A stretch of DNA of 64,000 nucleotides from contig NZ_CP116338.1 in NCBI RefSeq assembly GCF_028198145.1, positions 1,426,001 through 1,490,000 on the forward strand. The letters are read 5' to 3'. Origin of the DNA: Microbacterium sp. nov. GSS16. Lineage in GTDB: Bacteria; Actinomycetota; Actinomycetes; Actinomycetales; Microbacteriaceae. A program made the translations under genes and the position numbers. Under the pieces are notes generated by a model, which did not search any database, was not told the DNA's origin, and saw nothing but the letters and a program-made list of their open reading frames with translations. Below are positions 39,181 to 51,622 of the stretch, one piece after another (within the stretch, counting starts at the first letter, position 1; every line of letters starts with the position of its first letter).

Positions 39181-39939
39181 ATCGGGCAGGGTGGCGATCA
39201 GGGCGTCGAGCTTGTCAGCGGTGTCCTGCCAGCCCTCGACCGCGATGGAACGCACGCCGATCGCCCGCACCGGATAGTCGTTGCCGCCCTCGTCGAGGCG
39301 GTCGCCGTAGAAGAGCATCTCATCGAGGCGGAGGCCGGTGTGCTCGACGAGCTTCTGCATGCCGTACGCCTTGTCGATGCCGGCGCGAGTGATGTCGATC
39401 GACGTCGAACCTCCCGAGCGCACCTCGAGACCGGGCAAACGCGGTGCCACCGCGTCACGAAGCGCCGCTCGCCGCTCGCCGCTCGGGTCCCACGCGTGCT
39501 TGGCGTCGCGCGGAGCGCGCTGACCGAGCGCCGAGAAGGTGATCTGCGAGCCACGGTCCTCGAGGATGTCACCCCACGGCTCCGCCTCCCACAGGCCGAG
39601 CCGCTCGGCCTCCTCGCGCAGGGCGGTGAGAGCGGCGGTCTTCTCGTCGTCGCTCAGATCGTGCGCGTACACGGCCGTGAAGGTCGAGCCGTCGTGACGG
39701 AGGTAGCGCGTACCGCAGGTCGGCAGCAGGTGCAGACGCGAGTACTCGTCGGGATGCAGTTCGCTGAGGCGGGCGATCACCTGGGTGCGGAACTGCTGCT
39801 CGTTGCCGCCGGAGATGATCGCGACATCCACACGCCGCAGCAGCTCGCGAAGCAGGTGGGCGATGCGGTCATCGATCTCGCCCTTCGAGGGCGCGAGGGT
39901 GTCATCGAGGTCGAAGGCGACCAGGCGGGGGTGCGTCAT
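39166..39939 (-). CDS. HAD-IIB family phosphatase
   Basis: A 257-aa hydrolase. The nucleophile motif is AFDLDDTLAPS (residues 8-18), motif III contributes the lysine in GIDKAYGM, and motif IV reads LFYGDRLDEGGND. The large C2 cap between them marks the Cof/phosphomannomutase-like branch. The start is ATG 39939; TAAGCT lies eight bases upstream on the minus strand, again suggesting little or no leader. The in-frame extension upstream runs through the tRNA-Pro gene and is rejected. The substrate is unknown, probably a sugar phosphate. Confidence 0.85.
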   Translation of the reverse strand: MTHPRLVAFDLDDTLAPSKGEIDDRIAHLLRELLRRVDVAIISGGNEQQFRTQVIARLSELHPDEYSRLHLLPTCGTRYLRHDGSTFTAVYAHDLSDDEKTAALTALREEAERLGLWEAEPWGDILEDRGSQITFSALGQRAPRDAKHAWDPSGERRAALRDAVAPRLPGLEVRSGGSTSIDITRAGIDKAYGMQKLVEHTGLRLDEMLFYGDRLDEGGNDYPVRAIGVRSIAVEGWQDTADKLDALIATLPDPVAR

Positions 39940-40020
39940 GATGAACCAGCTTATTCGAGTCCCCTGTGCAACGGCGGCGCGCGGAGCCTCCTGCGCCGTG
40001 GGGCCCACTGACACTCTCGA

Positions 40021-40065
40021 GCATGCAGAAAGGGACCCACCTTCGGCGGGTCCCTTTCTGCATGC
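40021..40065. terminator. Long terminator hairpin by tRNA-Pro
   Basis: GCATGCAGAAAGGGACCC (40021-40038) pairs perfectly with GGGTCCCTTTCTGCATGC (40048-40065), an 18-bp stem. It lies just 3' of the minus-strand tRNA-Pro and is its terminator. Confidence 0.85.
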
Positions 40066-40067
40066 TG

Positions 40068-40141
<74 letters not shown>

Positions 40142-40209
40142 TGATTGCAACCGTTCAAGTCTACATGGCCGACGGTGCAACGACGAATCCGCCGGTGGGT
40201 CCGGGCGCG

Positions 40210-41148
40210 TCAGAGCCGGGCGGTCAGCGTCAGCAGGGTCGCCTCCGGGCGACAGGCGAACCGCACCGGGGCGTAGATCGAATGACCGCACCCTGCCGAG
40301 ACGTTCAGCGGCACCGTGCGACCGCGGTGCGACCAACTGCTCAGACCCTTCGCCTGCTTCAGCGGGATGTCGCAGTTCGCCACCAACGCGCCGAAGCCGG
40401 GCAGACACACCTGCCCGCCGTGGGTGTGACCGGCGAACAGCGCGTCGGCGCCCAGATCGACGAACCTGTCGAGCACACGCCGGTACGGCGCGTGGGCGAC
40501 GGCGATGCGTGAGGTGGCCGTGGTGGGGGCGGCGTCCGTCGATGAGATCGCGGCGGTGACCGCGCCGAAATCGTCCCACCCGCGGTGGGGGTCGTCGACG
40601 CCGAAGAGATCGATGCTGTTGCCGGCGACGTCCATCCGCGCGGCCGTGTTGTTCAGATCGACCCAGCCGAGCTCGTCGATGAAGAACGCATCCATCGCTG
40701 CGGTGTCGAGCGGCTGCGGCTTGTGATGCACACGGGAAGGGCCCCGGAAGTAGTTCAGCGGATTGCGCGGTGCGGGCGCCTGCACATCGTTCGACCCGTG
40801 CACGAAGACACCGGGGATGCCGGCGAACGGGGCGAACGCGCGCCGGATTCCGGTCAGCCCTTCCGTGTGCCCTAGGTTGTCGCCCGTGTTCACGATCAGG
40901 TCGGGACCGAGCTCTGCCAGCGACGCGAGCCACTGCTGCTTGCGGCGCTGCCAGGGTGCCATGTGCGCGTCGGAGATGTGCAGCACGCGAACAGGTGCGC
41001 TGCCCGGTGCCAGAGCGGCTGCACTGGCTTCACGCACGGTGAACAGGTAGCGCTCGATGCCGATTCCCCAGACTGCGGCGCCGGCGCCGACGGCCCCCAT
41101 CGCGCCGAGCGCGATGAGGGCCGGGTGTGCGGCAGTGCGACGGCTCAC
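40210..41148 (-). CDS. Membrane-anchored metallophosphoesterase
   Basis: A 312-aa calcineurin-like phosphoesterase with an N-terminal hydrophobic anchor (about 8-30). Metal motifs are present: LHISDAHM, NTGDNLGH, HGSND (in place of GNH) and AGHTHGGQV. The change from GNHD to GSND removes one common ligand-adjacent His, so activity may differ. ATG 41148 overlaps the PBP stop (ATGA), so it is coupled to cell-wall synthesis. The substrate is unknown. Confidence 0.85.
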   Translation of the reverse strand: MSRRTAAHPALIALGAMGAVGAGAAVWGIGIERYLFTVREASAAALAPGSAPVRVLHISDAHMAPWQRRKQQWLASLAELGPDLIVNTGDNLGHTEGLTGIRRAFAPFAGIPGVFVHGSNDVQAPAPRNPLNYFRGPSRVHHKPQPLDTAAMDAFFIDELGWVDLNNTAARMDVAGNSIDLFGVDDPHRGWDDFGAVTAAISSTDAAPTTATSRIAVAHAPYRRVLDRFVDLGADALFAGHTHGGQVCLPGFGALVANCDIPLKQAKGLSSWSHRGRTVPLNVSAGCGHSIYAPVRFACRPEATLLTLTARL

Positions 41149-43742
41149 CCGTCACCCGCGCACGTGAGCGTGATGACGGTGCCGGCGGGCGCGGCCGTGT
41201 CGGCGGGAGGATTCTGGCCGTTCACGGTCGACCCGTTCTTGCATCCGTCTGCCGAGACGCCGAAACCGGCGCCTTCGAGCGCGGTCTTGGCCTGGTTGAA
41301 CTTCGCGCCCGTCACCTTCGGCACCGTCGCCTGCGCCGCGGGCTGATTGCCCGTGCTCGGTCGCAGCGTCACCGTGGTGCCACTGGCCACCCGGCCGGCG
41401 CCAGGAGTCTGCTCTGCGACGAGGCCGGCACCGATCTGACTGTCGACGGGCTCTCCGACCTGCACGCTGAATCCTGCCGCGTCCAGAATCTGAGTGGCTT
41501 CCTCGACAGACTTGCCGACCACGTCGGGCAGATCCTTCGGGACCGTGCGGGTCAGACTGCGGTCGGGCTCGGGGAACCGGTCGCCGCCGTACACCGCGTT
41601 CGCCGCGCGCTGGATGTCCCTTGCGAGCGGATAGCGGATGTCGTTGAGCCGTGTCCCGTGCGCACGGAAGTTCTTCAGGTCTTCGCGGCCGTCGGCGTTT
41701 CCGACCCACACCGCTGTCGTGACCTTGGTGCTCGACTCCACCAGCATCGTGTGCGACTTCTCAGCAGTACCGGTCTTGCCGATGACCTGGATCCCGTCGT
41801 TGGGCTTGGCGCCGGAGCCGGTGCCGCCCTCCATCACGCCCCGCAGCGCGTATGCGGCGGTCGCCGCCACCTCAGGGGAAATCACCTGCGTGCAGCTGGT
41901 CTTCGGGAGGGGGATCTCCTTGCCGTCCTGGGCGACGATCTTGTCGATCACGCGAGGTTCGCAGAAGATGCCCTTGTTGGCGACGGTGGCGTAGGCGCCC
42001 GCCATCTGAATCGGGGCGACGGACTTCGAGCCGAGCACGGTGGGGAACGGGTCGTTGACCGCGGCGCCGTCAGTGGTGACATCTCCCATGTTGCCGTAGT
42101 GCACGCCGAGCCGCTTCGCCATCTTGTTGATGTCGCACAGGTCGAGCTTCTGAGCCATGGCCAAGAAGCCGGTGTTCAGCGAGGCCGCGGTGAAGCTGCG
42201 CACGCTGCTGACCGATCCCCGTCCTCCTCCGAAGTTCTCCGACGAATTCTCTCGCGTGAGGGTGTAGGTGCCGCCGCACTGCGCGAACTTGCCCAAGACC
42301 GGATAGCGCCCGTCGAGCACCTCGTTGACCGAATGCCCGCGCTCGAGCCACTCCAGCAGCGTGAAGAGCTTCCACGTCGATCCGGTCTCGAAGCCGTTCG
42401 TGGAGCCGTTGTGCTTCTTATCGGCGGCGAACACCTGCGAGGACTGCCCGTTGGCGAGGCTCGCATTCGACGACTCGCTGAACTCCGTGTTCTGCGCGAT
42501 TGCGAGGATGCGGCCGGTGGACGCTTCGATCGAGACGCCGGCGCCGCCGACGAGAATGCCCGGCATCGCGGCAGGCACTCTCTCGCGCACGGCCTGCACC
42601 GCGGGACCCTGCACCCGCATGTCGAGCGAGGTGTAGATCTGCATGCCGCCGCGTCGCATGTTCTCGACGCGCTTCTCGGGCGTGGCGCCGAATGCCTCGT
42701 CCGACTCGACGACCGACTTCACATACTGACAGAAATACGCATTGGCGCCCGCAGCTGCACAGCCTTGCGTGGTCTGCGTGAGATTCGGCTCGATCGGCGC
42801 CTCGACGGCGGCAGCGTGCTGCTCCTCGGTGATCTGTCCGTTCTTCAGCATCTGACCGAGAACGTAGTCACGGCGGTCGCGCGTCGTCGCGTAGCCGTCC
42901 GCAGCATTGTTGTGCGCGACGCCGTCCTTATCGGTCCACGTGCCCTCCTCCGGGCGGTCGATGCGCAGCAGGTTGGGCTCCTGAACCATGCCCGCCAGCG
43001 TTGCCGCCTGCACGAGCGTCACGTTCGCCGCGCTCGTGCCGAAATAGCGGTTGGCCGCAGCCTCGATACCGTAGGTGGTGCCGCCGAAATTCGACACGTT
43101 CAGGTATCCCAGCAGGATCTCGTTCTTCGAGTAGTCCTTCTCGATCTGCACCGCGTAGCGCATCTCCTGCAGTTTGCGCTCGATGCCCTCGGCGCCCTTC
43201 GACTGCGCGGCACCTTCGAAGCACTGCCGGATCTTGCCGTCGTAGTCCTCGTCGCCCGGGCTGACGCCCTGCTCGCACTCCTGGATCAGAGCGTTCTTCA
43301 CATACTGCTGGGTGATCGTCGACGCGCCTCGAGAAGACGAGCCCGTGAAGTTCTCGACCGCGGCCTTCATGGTCTGGAGGAGGTTGACGCCGCCGTGCTC
43401 GTAGAAGTTCTTGTCCTCGCTCGAGAGGATCGCGTCGTACAGCAACGGCGACACCTGCTCGAACGTCACGGGCACCCGGTTCTGGTCGAAGAACTTCGCC
43501 AGCTGGAAGGGCTGACCGTCCTCGCCGGTTCCATAGAACTCGGTCGGCTCCATGGGAGGGTTGGGTGTCAGGCTGTTCGGCAGGTTGTCGAAGATCGTCA
43601 GTGCCTGCGACCCCGTCACTCCGGCGACGGCGATGGCGGGGGTGACGGCTGCGGTGACCAGCACCCCGGCGACCGCGCTCAGACCCACCAGGCCGAGCAG
43701 ACCGCCGAGCACACCAGACAGCGTGCGTTTCTTTTGAGGCAT
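41145..43742 (-). CDS. Class A penicillin-binding protein with PASTA domains
   Basis: A bifunctional peptidoglycan synthase of 865 aa. It has an N-terminal membrane anchor (about 14-38), then a GT51 glycosyltransferase domain with catalytic Glu in ILSSEDKNFYEHGG. The transpeptidase domain has Ser in GSTWK, SLN and GKTGTAE. Two C-terminal PASTA repeats (about 725-855, LPDVVGKSVEEATQIL and VPKVTGAKFNQAK) follow. It corresponds to PonA1/PonA2-type proteins. The ATG lies six bases after TAACAT (minus strand, 43754-43749), a leaderless promoter. Confidence 0.95.
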   Translation of the reverse strand: MPQKKRTLSGVLGGLLGLVGLSAVAGVLVTAAVTPAIAVAGVTGSQALTIFDNLPNSLTPNPPMEPTEFYGTGEDGQPFQLAKFFDQNRVPVTFEQVSPLLYDAILSSEDKNFYEHGGVNLLQTMKAAVENFTGSSSRGASTITQQYVKNALIQECEQGVSPGDEDYDGKIRQCFEGAAQSKGAEGIERKLQEMRYAVQIEKDYSKNEILLGYLNVSNFGGTTYGIEAAANRYFGTSAANVTLVQAATLAGMVQEPNLLRIDRPEEGTWTDKDGVAHNNAADGYATTRDRRDYVLGQMLKNGQITEEQHAAAVEAPIEPNLTQTTQGCAAAGANAYFCQYVKSVVESDEAFGATPEKRVENMRRGGMQIYTSLDMRVQGPAVQAVRERVPAAMPGILVGGAGVSIEASTGRILAIAQNTEFSESSNASLANGQSSQVFAADKKHNGSTNGFETGSTWKLFTLLEWLERGHSVNEVLDGRYPVLGKFAQCGGTYTLTRENSSENFGGGRGSVSSVRSFTAASLNTGFLAMAQKLDLCDINKMAKRLGVHYGNMGDVTTDGAAVNDPFPTVLGSKSVAPIQMAGAYATVANKGIFCEPRVIDKIVAQDGKEIPLPKTSCTQVISPEVAATAAYALRGVMEGGTGSGAKPNDGIQVIGKTGTAEKSHTMLVESSTKVTTAVWVGNADGREDLKNFRAHGTRLNDIRYPLARDIQRAANAVYGGDRFPEPDRSLTRTVPKDLPDVVGKSVEEATQILDAAGFSVQVGEPVDSQIGAGLVAEQTPGAGRVASGTTVTLRPSTGNQPAAQATVPKVTGAKFNQAKTALEGAGFGVSADGCKNGSTVNGQNPPADTAAPAGTVITLTCAGDG

Positions 43743-43748
43743 ACGCTG

Positions 43749-43766
43749 ATGTTAAGGGAATTCCCT
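43749..43766. promoter_or_regulatory. PBP promoter overlapped by palindrome AGGGAATTCCCT
   Basis: The minus-strand -10 box TAACAT (43754-43749) abuts a perfect 12-bp palindrome AGGGAATTCCCT (43755-43766). A protein bound there would sit in the -10/-35 spacer. No known regulator is assigned. Confidence 0.5.
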
Positions 43767-43826
43767 GAATAAGAGCCTCGACGCTTCGGCATCCCGTGCC
43801 GTACGTCGCCGACGCACAGGAGTGCC

Positions 43827-44051
43827 ATGATCACGTGGGAGTATCTGACCACGCCGCTGCTGATCCACAACACGGCGGCGATCCTCAACAACTGGGGCAA
43901 GCAGGGCTGGGAGCTCGTGCAGGTCGTCCAGGGCCCGGAGGGCGGCCTGGTCGCCTACCTGAAGCGCCCGATCACGCAGGACTCGACAGCCAACGCCGGC
44001 CTCGCCGCCGCGGCCGAGGCATCCCGTCAGTTCGACGGAGCTCAGCAGTGA
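43827..44051 (+). CDS. DUF4177 domain small protein
   Basis: A 74-aa protein with the DUF4177-type core WEYLTTPLL...LNNWGKQGWELVQV and a short Ala-rich tail. The function is unknown. The ATG follows CAGGAG (43817-43822). Its stop overlaps the RidA gene by GTGA. It diverges from the penicillin-binding protein gene. Confidence 0.8.
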   Translation: MITWEYLTTPLLIHNTAAILNNWGKQGWELVQVVQGPEGGLVAYLKRPITQDSTANAGLAAAAEASRQFDGAQQ

Positions 44052-44506
44052 GCGTCTCCGCGCGTCTGACAGAGCTCGGCATCGAGCTGCCCGCCGTCGC
44101 CGCTCCCGTCGCCGCGTACGTCCCGGCCGTGGTGCACGGTGGTCTCGTCTACACATCGGGGCAGCTGCCCTTCGTCGACGGCGCGCTGCCGGCGACCGGG
44201 AAGGTCGGCGCAGAGATCGATGCGGTGGATGCCCACAGCTACGCCCGCACGTGCGCGCTGAACGCGCTGGCGGCCGCCGCTCAGGCAGCGGGAGGCGTCG
44301 ACCGGATCGCCGGCGTGCTGCGGGTGGGGGGCTTCGTGGCATCCGACCCCGCCTTCACCGGTCAGCCGGCCGTCGTCAACGGCGCCAGCGAGGTGCTCGG
44401 CGAGATCTTCGGTGACGCGGGGAAGCACGCCCGCGCGGCTGTCGGGGTGGCGAGCCTGCCGCTCGACACCCCTGTCGAGGTCGAGGTCACCTTCATCCTC
44501 GCTTGA
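44048..44506 (+). CDS. RidA (YjgF/YER057c/UK114) family protein
   Basis: A 152-aa protein of the RidA superfamily, which hydrolyses reactive enamine/imine intermediates or has related roles. Family features are the TSGQLPFVDG strand near residue 37 and the central ARTCALNALAAAAQAAGGVDRI helix. The C-terminal conserved Arg-containing CxRP motif of true RidA is absent, which points to another subgroup. The start is GTG 44048, coupled to DUF4177. Confidence 0.82.
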   Translation: MSVSARLTELGIELPAVAAPVAAYVPAVVHGGLVYTSGQLPFVDGALPATGKVGAEIDAVDAHSYARTCALNALAAAAQAAGGVDRIAGVLRVGGFVASDPAFTGQPAVVNGASEVLGEIFGDAGKHARAAVGVASLPLDTPVEVEVTFILA

Positions 44507-44524
44507 GCCGGGCATCGCATACGA

Positions 44525-44555
44525 AGGCCGCCCGCGCCCCTGGCGCCGGCGGCCT
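44525..44555. terminator. Terminator between RidA and the surface-protein gene
   Basis: AGGCCGCC (44525-44532) pairs with GGCGGCCT (44548-44555), with a GCGCC-rich inner part. It lies between convergent genes. Confidence 0.65.
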
Positions 44556-44572
44556 CCGTACTTGTCGCCGGA

Positions 44573-46438
<1,866 letters not shown>

Positions 46439-46471
46439 ATCGACCCCTTCTGATCGCTTCAACGCTAACTA

Positions 46472-46492
46472 TGGACTGAATCCAATCTTGGA
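46472..46492. promoter_or_regulatory. Candidate TetR operator
   Basis: Interleaved inverted repeats TGGA-N5-TCCA (46472-46484) and TCCA-N4-TGGA (46481-46492) share the central TCCA. They lie between the divergent surface-protein and TetR genes in a lower-GC stretch. Confidence 0.45.
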
Positions 46493-46543
46493 TGCAACCC
46501 AGTAAATATGGCGTAGTCTCGGAGGGACATCGAGGAGGTGGAG

Positions 46544-47161
46544 TTGGCGGAAGGACTCCGAGAGAAGAAGATGCGCGTCGCGCGTCGGGCCATGGAGGAG
46601 GCTGCGGTCGGGCTCGCCTACGACGAAGGCGTCCAAGCCGTGACGGTCGACCGCATATGCGAGACGGCGATGGTCTCGCGCAGCACGTTCTTCAACTACT
46701 TTCCCTCGCTCGAGCATGCAATCTTCGGGCCCGCTCTGGTCTACGACCCGGTACTCACCGAGCGCATCCTGAGGGCGAACCGAGACGACCTTGTGATCGC
46801 CGCCTCGCGGATTGTGATGGAGTCCGTGCGCGGGCAGGGGGACGACGAAATCCTGCGCAAGCGGTTCGCGCTGTTCGCCCGGGAGCCGGGCACGACGACG
46901 ACGGTGTCGTGGGGAGCGGAGGCGAGCCGCGCAGGTCTGCAGGACGTGATCGAGAACTGGCTTGATGCGCATCCGGCATCGGCTCGCCTGGTGGATGCCG
47001 ATCACGCCACAGAGGCGCGGATGATCGTGAACTTCTCCATCACGCTCGGTGACGAGGTCATGCGGCTGGTGGCTGAGGACGGCGAGGACTTCCCGTTCGA
47101 CCCCGCAGTGTTCCGGACGGTACGCGAGCGGATGCAGGCGCTGAGCGCACCCGCACGGTGA
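46544..47161 (+). CDS. TetR family transcriptional regulator
   Basis: A regulator of about 205 aa. The N-terminal HTH is recognisable around VTVDRICETAMVSRSTFFNYF (residues 34-54), followed by an all-helical ligand domain. GAGGAGG at 46532-46538 fits best with TTG 46544, while GTG 46538 overlaps it. Either start gives the same domains. It diverges from the surface-protein gene and probably controls it and itself. The ligand is unknown. Confidence 0.85.
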   Translation: MAEGLREKKMRVARRAMEEAAVGLAYDEGVQAVTVDRICETAMVSRSTFFNYFPSLEHAIFGPALVYDPVLTERILRANRDDLVIAASRIVMESVRGQGDDEILRKRFALFAREPGTTTTVSWGAEASRAGLQDVIENWLDAHPASARLVDADHATEARMIVNFSITLGDEVMRLVAEDGEDFPFDPAVFRTVRERMQALSAPAR

Positions 47162-47195
47162 AGGCCCCGCACCGAGGATCGCGGGACGGGGCCTT
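47161..47195. terminator. Terminator between tetR and acs
   Basis: AAGGCCCCG (47161-47169) pairs with CGGGGCCTT (47187-47195). It begins at the last base of the tetR stop codon and serves both convergent genes. Confidence 0.7.
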
Positions 47196-47206
47196 CGAGA
47201 CCGCCG

Positions 47207-49177
<1,971 letters not shown>

Positions 49178-49290
49178 GCACTCGCTCCTTTGCGCGGTCG
49201 GGCGATCGTGCAGGGACACGACCGTGACAGGGCGAATTTAGTCCCGCCGCCGGAAGAGGCCTACTGTCGAAAGTCGGTAGTGAGAGCGGT

Positions 49291-49319
49291 TTGCCGTGGC
49301 GCCGGCCCACGCATACACT
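49291..49319 (+). promoter_or_regulatory. Promoter of the 6C RNA
   Basis: TTGCCG (49291-49296) and TACACT (49314-49319) are separated by 17 bases and would start RNA near 49326. Confidence 0.7.
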
Positions 49320-49325
49320 GACCTC

Positions 49326-49425
49326 AGCCGATTCGTATACGGCTTCAGCGCGCCCGGGTGCCCCCCTCGTTCCGGGCCAGCGCGTGGGCGGCACCTCATT
49401 CCCCCCGTGAGGTGCCGCCCGTCCG
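49326..49425 (+). ncRNA. 6C RNA
   Basis: Two consecutive hairpins each carry a run of six cytosines in the loop, the defining feature of the actinobacterial 6C RNA. Hairpin 1 pairs GCCCGG (49352-49357) with CCGGGC (49372-49377) and has CCCCCC at 49361-49366. Hairpin 2 is a perfect 13-bp stem, GGGCGGCACCTCA (49386-49398) with 49408-49420, with CCCCCC at 49401-49406, and can also terminate transcription. It occupies most of the otherwise gene-free 49178-49531 gap. 6C RNAs are implicated in regulating growth and secretion genes by C-rich loop pairing. Confidence 0.85.
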
Positions 49426-49531
49426 TCTACGGGGCGGCGCTCCTACTGCACAGGGCTCTCGTCGCGGCGGTTGTGCACATCGCCTGGGAATCGGGCCTGG
49501 CCGCGCGACGCGACGAGCCTAACGTCGTCGC

Positions 49532-50530
49532 ATGCCCGAACCGTTCGTCTTCCGACCACGGCCGTCCGACACGCACGACGGTGCTCACCGTCCCGTCGAT
49601 GCGGATCCGGACCTCGGCGCGCTCGCCGACTATGCGCGTGACGCCGAGGTGACGGACATCTTCGTCAACGGCGCCGACGGCCTCTACGTCGATCGCGGTC
49701 GCGGCGCCGAGCGGGTGCCGGCGTGGCGCGCGTCGGAGCGCGAGGTGCGCGACATCGCAGTCACCCTCGTCGCGGCGGGCGGACGGCACCTCGACGACCA
49801 GTCGCCCTGCGTCGACGTGCGGCTCGCCTCGGGCATCCGCGTGCATGCCGTCCTCGCCCCCGTCTCGGTGAGCGGCACCGCGCTGTCGGTGCGGATCCCG
49901 CGGGTGCTCGGCGCCGACCTCGCGGCGCTCGCCGCGACCGGCACCTTCAGCGACGCCCAGCAGGCGTGGCTGGCGCAGCTCGTACGCGACCGGGCCAACG
50001 TGCTGATCACCGGGGGGACGGGCACGGGCAAGACAACGCTGCTCGCTGCGCTGCTGTCGGAGGTGGGTCCGGGCGAGCGCATCGTGACCATCGAGGACGT
50101 CGCCGAGCTGCGACCCCGGCACCCGCATCACGTCTCGCTCGAGGCGCGCCAGGCGAATCTCGAGGGCGCCGGATGCATCACCCTCGCGATGCTCGTGCGG
50201 GAGTCGCTGCGCATGCGCCCCGACAGACTCGTCGTGGGCGAATGCCGCGGCGAGGAGGTGCGGGAACTGCTGACCGCGCTCAACACCGGTCACGACGGGG
50301 GCGCGGGCACGTTGCACGCCTCTGGTCTGGCGGACGTTCCGGCGCGTATGGAGGCGCTCGGCGCCCTCGCGGGGATGGATGCCACGGCGTTGGCGCGCCA
50401 GGTGGTCAGCGCGTTCACGATCGTGCTGCATCTGGAGCGCAACGCGGATGGGCGTCGGCGCATCGCGCACGCCGGACGATTCGTGCTGCGGAACGACCGC
50501 CTGGCGATGGAGGAGGTGCAGCCGTGGTGA
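49532..50530 (+). CDS. tadA: TadA/CpaF-type secretion ATPase
   Basis: The motor ATPase of a Tad (tight adherence, Flp) pilus system. It is 332 aa, shorter than many CpaF proteins. Walker A is TGGTGTGKTTL (about 160-170), the Asp box TIEDVAELR, and Walker B RPDRLVVGECRG with HDGGAGTLHAS. The gene order tadA, tadB, small pilin gene is the reduced actinobacterial Tad locus. Its stop overlaps tadB by GTGA. Confidence 0.88.
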   Translation: MPEPFVFRPRPSDTHDGAHRPVDADPDLGALADYARDAEVTDIFVNGADGLYVDRGRGAERVPAWRASEREVRDIAVTLVAAGGRHLDDQSPCVDVRLASGIRVHAVLAPVSVSGTALSVRIPRVLGADLAALAATGTFSDAQQAWLAQLVRDRANVLITGGTGTGKTTLLAALLSEVGPGERIVTIEDVAELRPRHPHHVSLEARQANLEGAGCITLAMLVRESLRMRPDRLVVGECRGEEVRELLTALNTGHDGGAGTLHASGLADVPARMEALGALAGMDATALARQVVSAFTIVLHLERNADGRRRIAHAGRFVLRNDRLAMEEVQPW

Positions 50531-51423
50531 GGTGGCGGCAGCGGCATCCGGACTCGAACGACCCGCCGCGGGCCGCGGCCGCCGTGCGCACCCTCGCCGT
50601 GCTGCTGCAGGCCGGTGCCCGACCGCACACGGCCTGGCGGCACCTCGCCGACACCGGCGACATCGTCGCGGGGCGCGTCGTCGCCCGAGCGGACGCCGGG
50701 GCAGAGCTCGTGGGCGCCATCGACGCGGAGGGCGGTGCATGGTCGGACGTCGCCGCCGCCTGGGAGATCGCGACGACCGTCGGCGCACCGCTCGCGGACG
50801 TGCTGCGGGCGCTGTCGGAATCGCTGCAGGACGCCGCTGCCGCCGCGGACGACGTGCGAGTCGCCTTGGCCGAGCCCACCGGCACCGCCCGCCTGCTGCT
50901 CTGGCTGCCGTTCGCCGGGCTGCTGCTGGGATTCGCGCTGGGCTTCGACACCATCGGCGTACTGGTCAGCAATCCGTTCGGTGTCGCCTGCGTCGTGCTC
51001 GGTGTGGCCCTCGTGCTTGTCGCGCGCTGGTGGACCGCACGCATGGTGCGGGCCGCGCAGCCGGCGGCCGGCACCCCCGGCATGCACGCCGAGCTGGTCG
51101 CAGTGGCACTCGCCGGCGGCGTCGGCATCCCGCGGGCGCTGCGGCTCGTCGAGCACAGCCCCGCCGCACTGTCGGGCGATCGCGGCGCCACAGACGCCGT
51201 GCTGGAGCTGTCGCGCTCCGCCGGGGTGCCGGCCGGCGAGCTGCTGCGCGCGACGGCCGCACAGCAGCGGCACGAATCGAGGGTGCGAGGGCGCGTGCGG
51301 GCCGCGCGGCTCTCGTCGAAGCTGCTGCTGCCGCTCGGCGCCTGCACGCTGCCCGCATTCCTGCTGCTCGGGGTCGCACCGCTCATGCTCAGCGTGCTCG
51401 CGTCCACGCCACTGCCCATCTGA
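50527..51423 (+). CDS. tadB: TadB-type pilus assembly membrane protein
   Basis: A 298-aa membrane platform protein. It has helices around residues 125-175 and 265-295, flanking the T2SSF-type domain (AELVAVALAGGVGIPRALRLV). A single gene seems to stand for TadB and TadC, as in reduced actinobacterial loci. GTG 50527 overlaps the tadA stop; GTG 50524 is also in frame. The pilin-like gene follows 45 bases on. Confidence 0.8.
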   Translation: MRWRQRHPDSNDPPRAAAAVRTLAVLLQAGARPHTAWRHLADTGDIVAGRVVARADAGAELVGAIDAEGGAWSDVAAAWEIATTVGAPLADVLRALSESLQDAAAAADDVRVALAEPTGTARLLLWLPFAGLLLGFALGFDTIGVLVSNPFGVACVVLGVALVLVARWWTARMVRAAQPAAGTPGMHAELVAVALAGGVGIPRALRLVEHSPAALSGDRGATDAVLELSRSAGVPAGELLRATAAQQRHESRVRGRVRAARLSSKLLLPLGACTLPAFLLLGVAPLMLSVLASTPLPI

Positions 51424-51468
51424 GACGTCCGGGGCGAGAGCCGCCCCGCATGAGAGAGAAGGAACACC

Positions 51469-51618
51469 ATGACCGCACTCCACACCGATCCGCTGCCTCC
51501 GCTGACCCGAGGCCGCGCAGCCGAGCTGTTCTCCGACGAGACCGGAGCGGCCACCGCCGAATACGCGATCACGACGATGGCCGCCGTGGTCGACCCAGGG
51601 CACACTCTGTCAGGATGA
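51469..51618 (+). pseudogene. DUF4244/Flp-like pilin gene, truncated by integration
   Basis: An ATG behind AGAAGGA opens a 49-codon frame. The first 42 residues have the typical leader of small actinobacterial Tad pilins ending in ETGAATAEYAITTMAAV, which normally continues into a hydrophobic helix. Here the helix is missing: the frame runs on as VDPGHTLSG and stops at 51618, five bases before the serine integrase start. The break at about 51586-51600 is the likely left attachment junction of the element. The lost 3' part should lie at the other end, outside the window. Confidence 0.8.
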
Positions 51619-51620
51619 GC
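51584..51620 (+). mobile_element. Left attachment junction (attL) of the integrated element
   Basis: The sequence changes from conserved pilin coding to non-homologous DNA just upstream of the integrase gene, the normal position of attL for large serine integrases. Exact core bases cannot be fixed without the empty site. The element continues to the right edge, at least 12.4 kb. Confidence 0.65.
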
Positions 51621-51622
51621 GT

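Noticed and set aside
41127..43772. 881-codon open frame opposite the penicillin-binding protein
   Set aside because: It is a GC-driven antisense shadow of a gene with complete family motifs; the translation is Arg/Val/Asp/His rich with no recognisable domain.
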